Shown piece after piece: positions 12,343-14,273 of a DNA stretch of 14,273 bases. The DNA is from CAZULF01 sp964621215 (GTDB lineage Bacteria > Pseudomonadota > Gammaproteobacteria > UBA1113), in contig CAZULF010000056.1 of assembly GCA_964621215.1 (NCBI GenBank), positions 1 through 14,273 of the forward strand. The letters are read 5' to 3'. The notes below the pieces were generated by a model. It saw only the letters and a program-made list of their open reading frames with translations, made no database searches and had not been told where the DNA came from. The position numbers and the translations under genes were made by a program. Position 1 is the first letter of the stretch; every line of letters begins with the position of its first letter.

Positions 12343-13989
12343 TTATAAGCCCCCAGGTATTGGCTGCGAACCAGGTGTTATAGGTGCATCATCCTTTGTT
12401 ATCTTCTCTGGCTTGTGAGCAAATAAATTGTATCCAGTCAGACCAATGCTGGTAGTTGAAGAGAAAGAACTTGCCAGTAAAAGAATAACGGCTACTTTAA
12501 GTAAAATAATCCCTGCTGGCGGATGAAGAATTCCTACGACTACCGCGATAGTTGCTCCTGCCAATAACGTGGCTGTACTAATACCTGCAGTAGTCAAGCC
12601 AGCTTTTTCTGTCGCGGAATGAGCAGTTTTTTCTGGAAGATGTTGTTCAATAGGCATCTCTAGATTTTTTGTAATGTCTAATTCGGAATCGGAATTAATA
12701 CGTTCTTGTGCTAATAATAGTTTCTGCGAAGTTGTCTCTTCAGTAGTTGCGGGGTCCGAAAAATCGTTTAGACCATCATGAGTAGGTTTTACATTTACGT
12801 CAGGAGTTGAAGGTTGAGAAAGAAAAGCTTGACTAGCTCGTCGGTTATGGTTCTCTTCTAAAGAACTATTATTATCCCCACCATTGCCGTTAGCGGAAGA
12901 GCTTAGTAACACATTAACGACTATATCGGTCTCTTTATTTGTTGAAGAAAGAGGTGTTTCAGCATTGAGAAAGGCCTGATCCGGGGAACTCAATGTACCG
13001 CATGAAGGCAAAGGTGACGTTGATCGAGGCGGAGTAGTTTTGGCTAAGCCGCTAATATTTTTCTCTTCTACCGTCTGACCACTATGAAGTTGTATGCCGG
13101 AAACAGGAATAGGAGATTCATCAAATGATTGGTGAAAACTTGCTGAACGTGAGCTCTTTTTTTTAGGAGAATAATTTCTAGTACTTTCCCCAATGTCTGG
13201 ATCAAAACTCACACTTCTTGCATTTTGCCCTTTTAGCAACTTGTGTAAGAGTGGTGATGCACCCACGCTACGAGAACGAAAGTGTTTACGGGTAGCTGGA
13301 GAAGGTGAAAGGGGAGAGTTAGTAAAAAGATCTGGAGTGTGTGATGTAGTAGGTTTTATAGTTGAAGAAGTTTCTAAAGGCGTGCGCGGAGAGTCGGCAA
13401 AAAGATTTATGTTCGATGTAGATGATGCTTCACTGCTACTTTGATCTGTACTAATCTGAGGAGTTCCGGGTGAGTAAAATAAACTGGGTGCCTCAATTTG
13501 AGATACTTGATGACATAAGCTTGCTACATTACTCCAAATTTCTTCAATACTTTCTGGATTCTTTGGTATAACAGTAAAATACTCGTATTGAAGCCCGAGA
13601 GAGAGGAGAAAGGATAATTTATGATTTTGTTTGTCATCATCCGTCACATTACCGGTATTGATTACAACTAATTTTTTGTTCTGCAGAGAGGATGCTATTT
13701 TCTGTATCTGAGTTTCAACTTCATTAACTTGTGACAGATTAGTCCTGTCCACAAGTAAAATAATAGCATTTGCTTTTTCCAAAAAAGGAGGGCTGTTTTG
13801 TATATGGGTATCGAGAAATGCATCCACATTAAGTTTATCTGTGTTTTGAGGGGACGTTATTTCTATGTGCTGTACAACAATGTTTGCTTCAGCATCTACA
13901 AGTTTTCGGAGAATAATCGTGGAGCTTGGTACAAGTTTAAAAAAGTCGTCGAAAGAAACACTCAATATTACAATATCAAAGTTGGCCAT
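12343..13989 (-). CDS. Candidate effector: Rab-like pseudo-GTPase domain with C-terminal membrane hairpin
   Basis: 548 residues, no named family recognised. Residues 1-160 follow a small-GTPase pattern: beta-1 FDIVILS, then EKANAIILLVDRTNLSQVNEVE (71-92), as in the strand and switch-distal helix of Rab/Ras proteins, and KLVVINTGNVTDDD (106-119) at the NKxD position. The nucleotide motifs are lost: no GxxxxGK[ST] follows beta-1, DTAGQ is replaced by EITSPQ, and NKxD reads NVTD. Residues 165-460 are a Ser/Thr/Pro-rich linker with LFxxSPxxP at 196 and 221, four RSxS motifs (238, 258, 281, 322) and RRAS at 383. Two hydrophobic helices at about 465-487 and 490-512 form a hairpin near the C-terminus. 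The ribosome site AGGAGG (13997-14002) is strong. It is flanked on both sides by the 118-bp repeat. The fold is inferred by eye. Confidence 0.75.
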   Translation of the reverse strand: MANFDIVILSVSFDDFFKLVPSSTIILRKLVDAEANIVVQHIEITSPQNTDKLNVDAFLDTHIQNSPPFLEKANAIILLVDRTNLSQVNEVETQIQKIASSLQNKKLVVINTGNVTDDDKQNHKLSFLLSLGLQYEYFTVIPKNPESIEEIWSNVASLCHQVSQIEAPSLFYSPGTPQISTDQSSSEASSTSNINLFADSPRTPLETSSTIKPTTSHTPDLFTNSPLSPSPATRKHFRSRSVGASPLLHKLLKGQNARSVSFDPDIGESTRNYSPKKKSSRSASFHQSFDESPIPVSGIQLHSGQTVEEKNISGLAKTTPPRSTSPLPSCGTLSSPDQAFLNAETPLSSTNKETDIVVNVLLSSSANGNGGDNNSSLEENHNRRASQAFLSQPSTPDVNVKPTHDGLNDFSDPATTEETTSQKLLLAQERINSDSELDITKNLEMPIEQHLPEKTAHSATEKAGLTTAGISTATLLAGATIAVVVGILHPPAGIILLKVAVILLLASSFSSTTSIGLTGYNLFAHKPEKITKDDAPITPGSQPIPGGL

Positions 13990-13996
13990 TTTATAT

Positions 13997-14002
13997 CCTC
14001 CT
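13997..14002 (-). promoter_or_regulatory. Perfect ribosome binding site of the pseudo-GTPase gene
   Basis: AGGAGG on the minus strand, 7 bases before the ATG at 13989. It is the strongest Shine-Dalgarno sequence in the window and fixes the start. Confidence 0.85.
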
Positions 14003-14100
14003 ATACAAAATTTTTAACTACAAATTTGGTATAGTTTTATTGATAAACCCATCGGGGCGGTGCCCATCATACGGCGTGAAAAGAAAAAACACAAGCCCGC

Positions 14101-14273
14101 GTAGCCTGGATGCAGCGCAGCGGAATCCGGGGTTCACGATATGTTTTGGATCCCGCGGACAAGCCGCGGGACGACGAGACTGTGAGATCGCGGGATGACA
14201 GTCTGACTTTGAGCCAGTGTAGCCTGGATGCAGCGCAGCGGAATCCGGGGTTCACGATATGTTTTGGATCCCG
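14101..14273. repeat. 118-bp composite repeat array, right-hand copy, cut by window edge
   Basis: A full 118-bp unit (14101-14218) followed by the first 55 bases of another (14219-14273). The unit consists of the 32-bp module (GTAGCCTGGATGCAGCGCAG onward) and a hairpin module with the stem TCCCGCGG/CCGCGGGA at 14151-14171. It differs from the unit at 12135-12252 at only a few bases and has the same orientation and the same period. The rest of the array lies beyond the window. Reading frames through it are not genes. Confidence 0.85.

Noticed and set aside
12057..12383. Small reading frames on both strands across the repeat element
   Set aside because: They are translations of the GC-rich repeats (peptides such as RCAASRL), which recur wherever the repeat occurs.
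13798..14034. Plus-strand reading frame antisense to the start of the pseudo-GTPase gene
   Set aside because: It overlaps the coding start and the perfect AGGAGG site of the opposite gene and shows no recognisable protein features.
14101..14273. CRISPR-like array
   Set aside because: The whole 118-bp period is repeated, including what would be the spacer; there are no unique spacers of constant length and no cas genes.

Overview
The window reads as a piece of chromosome from a host-associated gammaproteobacterium, most likely of the order Legionellales (Coxiella/Legionella/Berkiella-like). The basis is the housekeeping gene content (ErpA, zinc-type L31, DUF1820-NagZ, hypoxanthine PRT-MTIP pair), the moderately AT-rich composition, scattered palindromic intergenic repeats, and three eukaryote-like proteins of the kind secreted by intracellular bacteria. 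The genus assignment is inference.

Left part (1-7614), housekeeping. A hemL gene truncated by the window edge runs leftward. Diverging from it is a 55-residue rubredoxin gene, which converges on erpA. erpA diverges from dedA-hemJ, an inner-membrane protein followed 3 bp later by protoporphyrinogen oxidase HemJ, so two haem-synthesis genes lie close together. Then come rpmE, an aspartate-type APC permease, and a tightly packed run DUF1820-nagZ-hpt-mtiP with gaps of 3-4 bp and one 8-bp overlap. In that run MtiP releases hypoxanthine from methylthioinosine and Hpt converts hypoxanthine to IMP, while NagZ recycles peptidoglycan.

Right part (7618-14273), accessory. Three proteins with eukaryotic flavour surround the housekeeping gene trxB. 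The first (7618-8460, minus) has a helical N-terminus, a Ser/Pro linker and a C-terminal region that aligns with ubiquitin around its Phe-Ala-Gly-Lys motif. The second (8911-10950, plus) is a 679-residue protein with a long helical N-terminus and a Ser/Thr-kinase-like domain whose HRD and DFG motifs are altered. The third (12343-13989, minus) starts with a Rab/Ras-like fold lacking a usable P-loop, continues with about 300 residues of Ser/Pro-rich linker bearing repeated Arg-Ser-x-Ser motifs, and ends in a two-helix membrane hairpin. Together they look like candidate type IV effectors. No secretion gene lies in the window, so secretion is inferred. A sequence resembling the Legionella/Coxiella PmrA box lies upstream of the kinase gene.

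Repeats. A 118-bp composite repeat (a 32-bp module plus a hairpin module) occurs in tandem on both sides of the pseudo-GTPase gene in the same orientation. The left array is closed by an inverted copy, giving a 214-bp element with roughly 41-bp terminal inverted repeats that abuts the trxB promoter. The hairpin module recurs at 8629-8696 with compensatory base changes. A 38-bp perfect palindrome lies between the convergent kinase and trxB genes.
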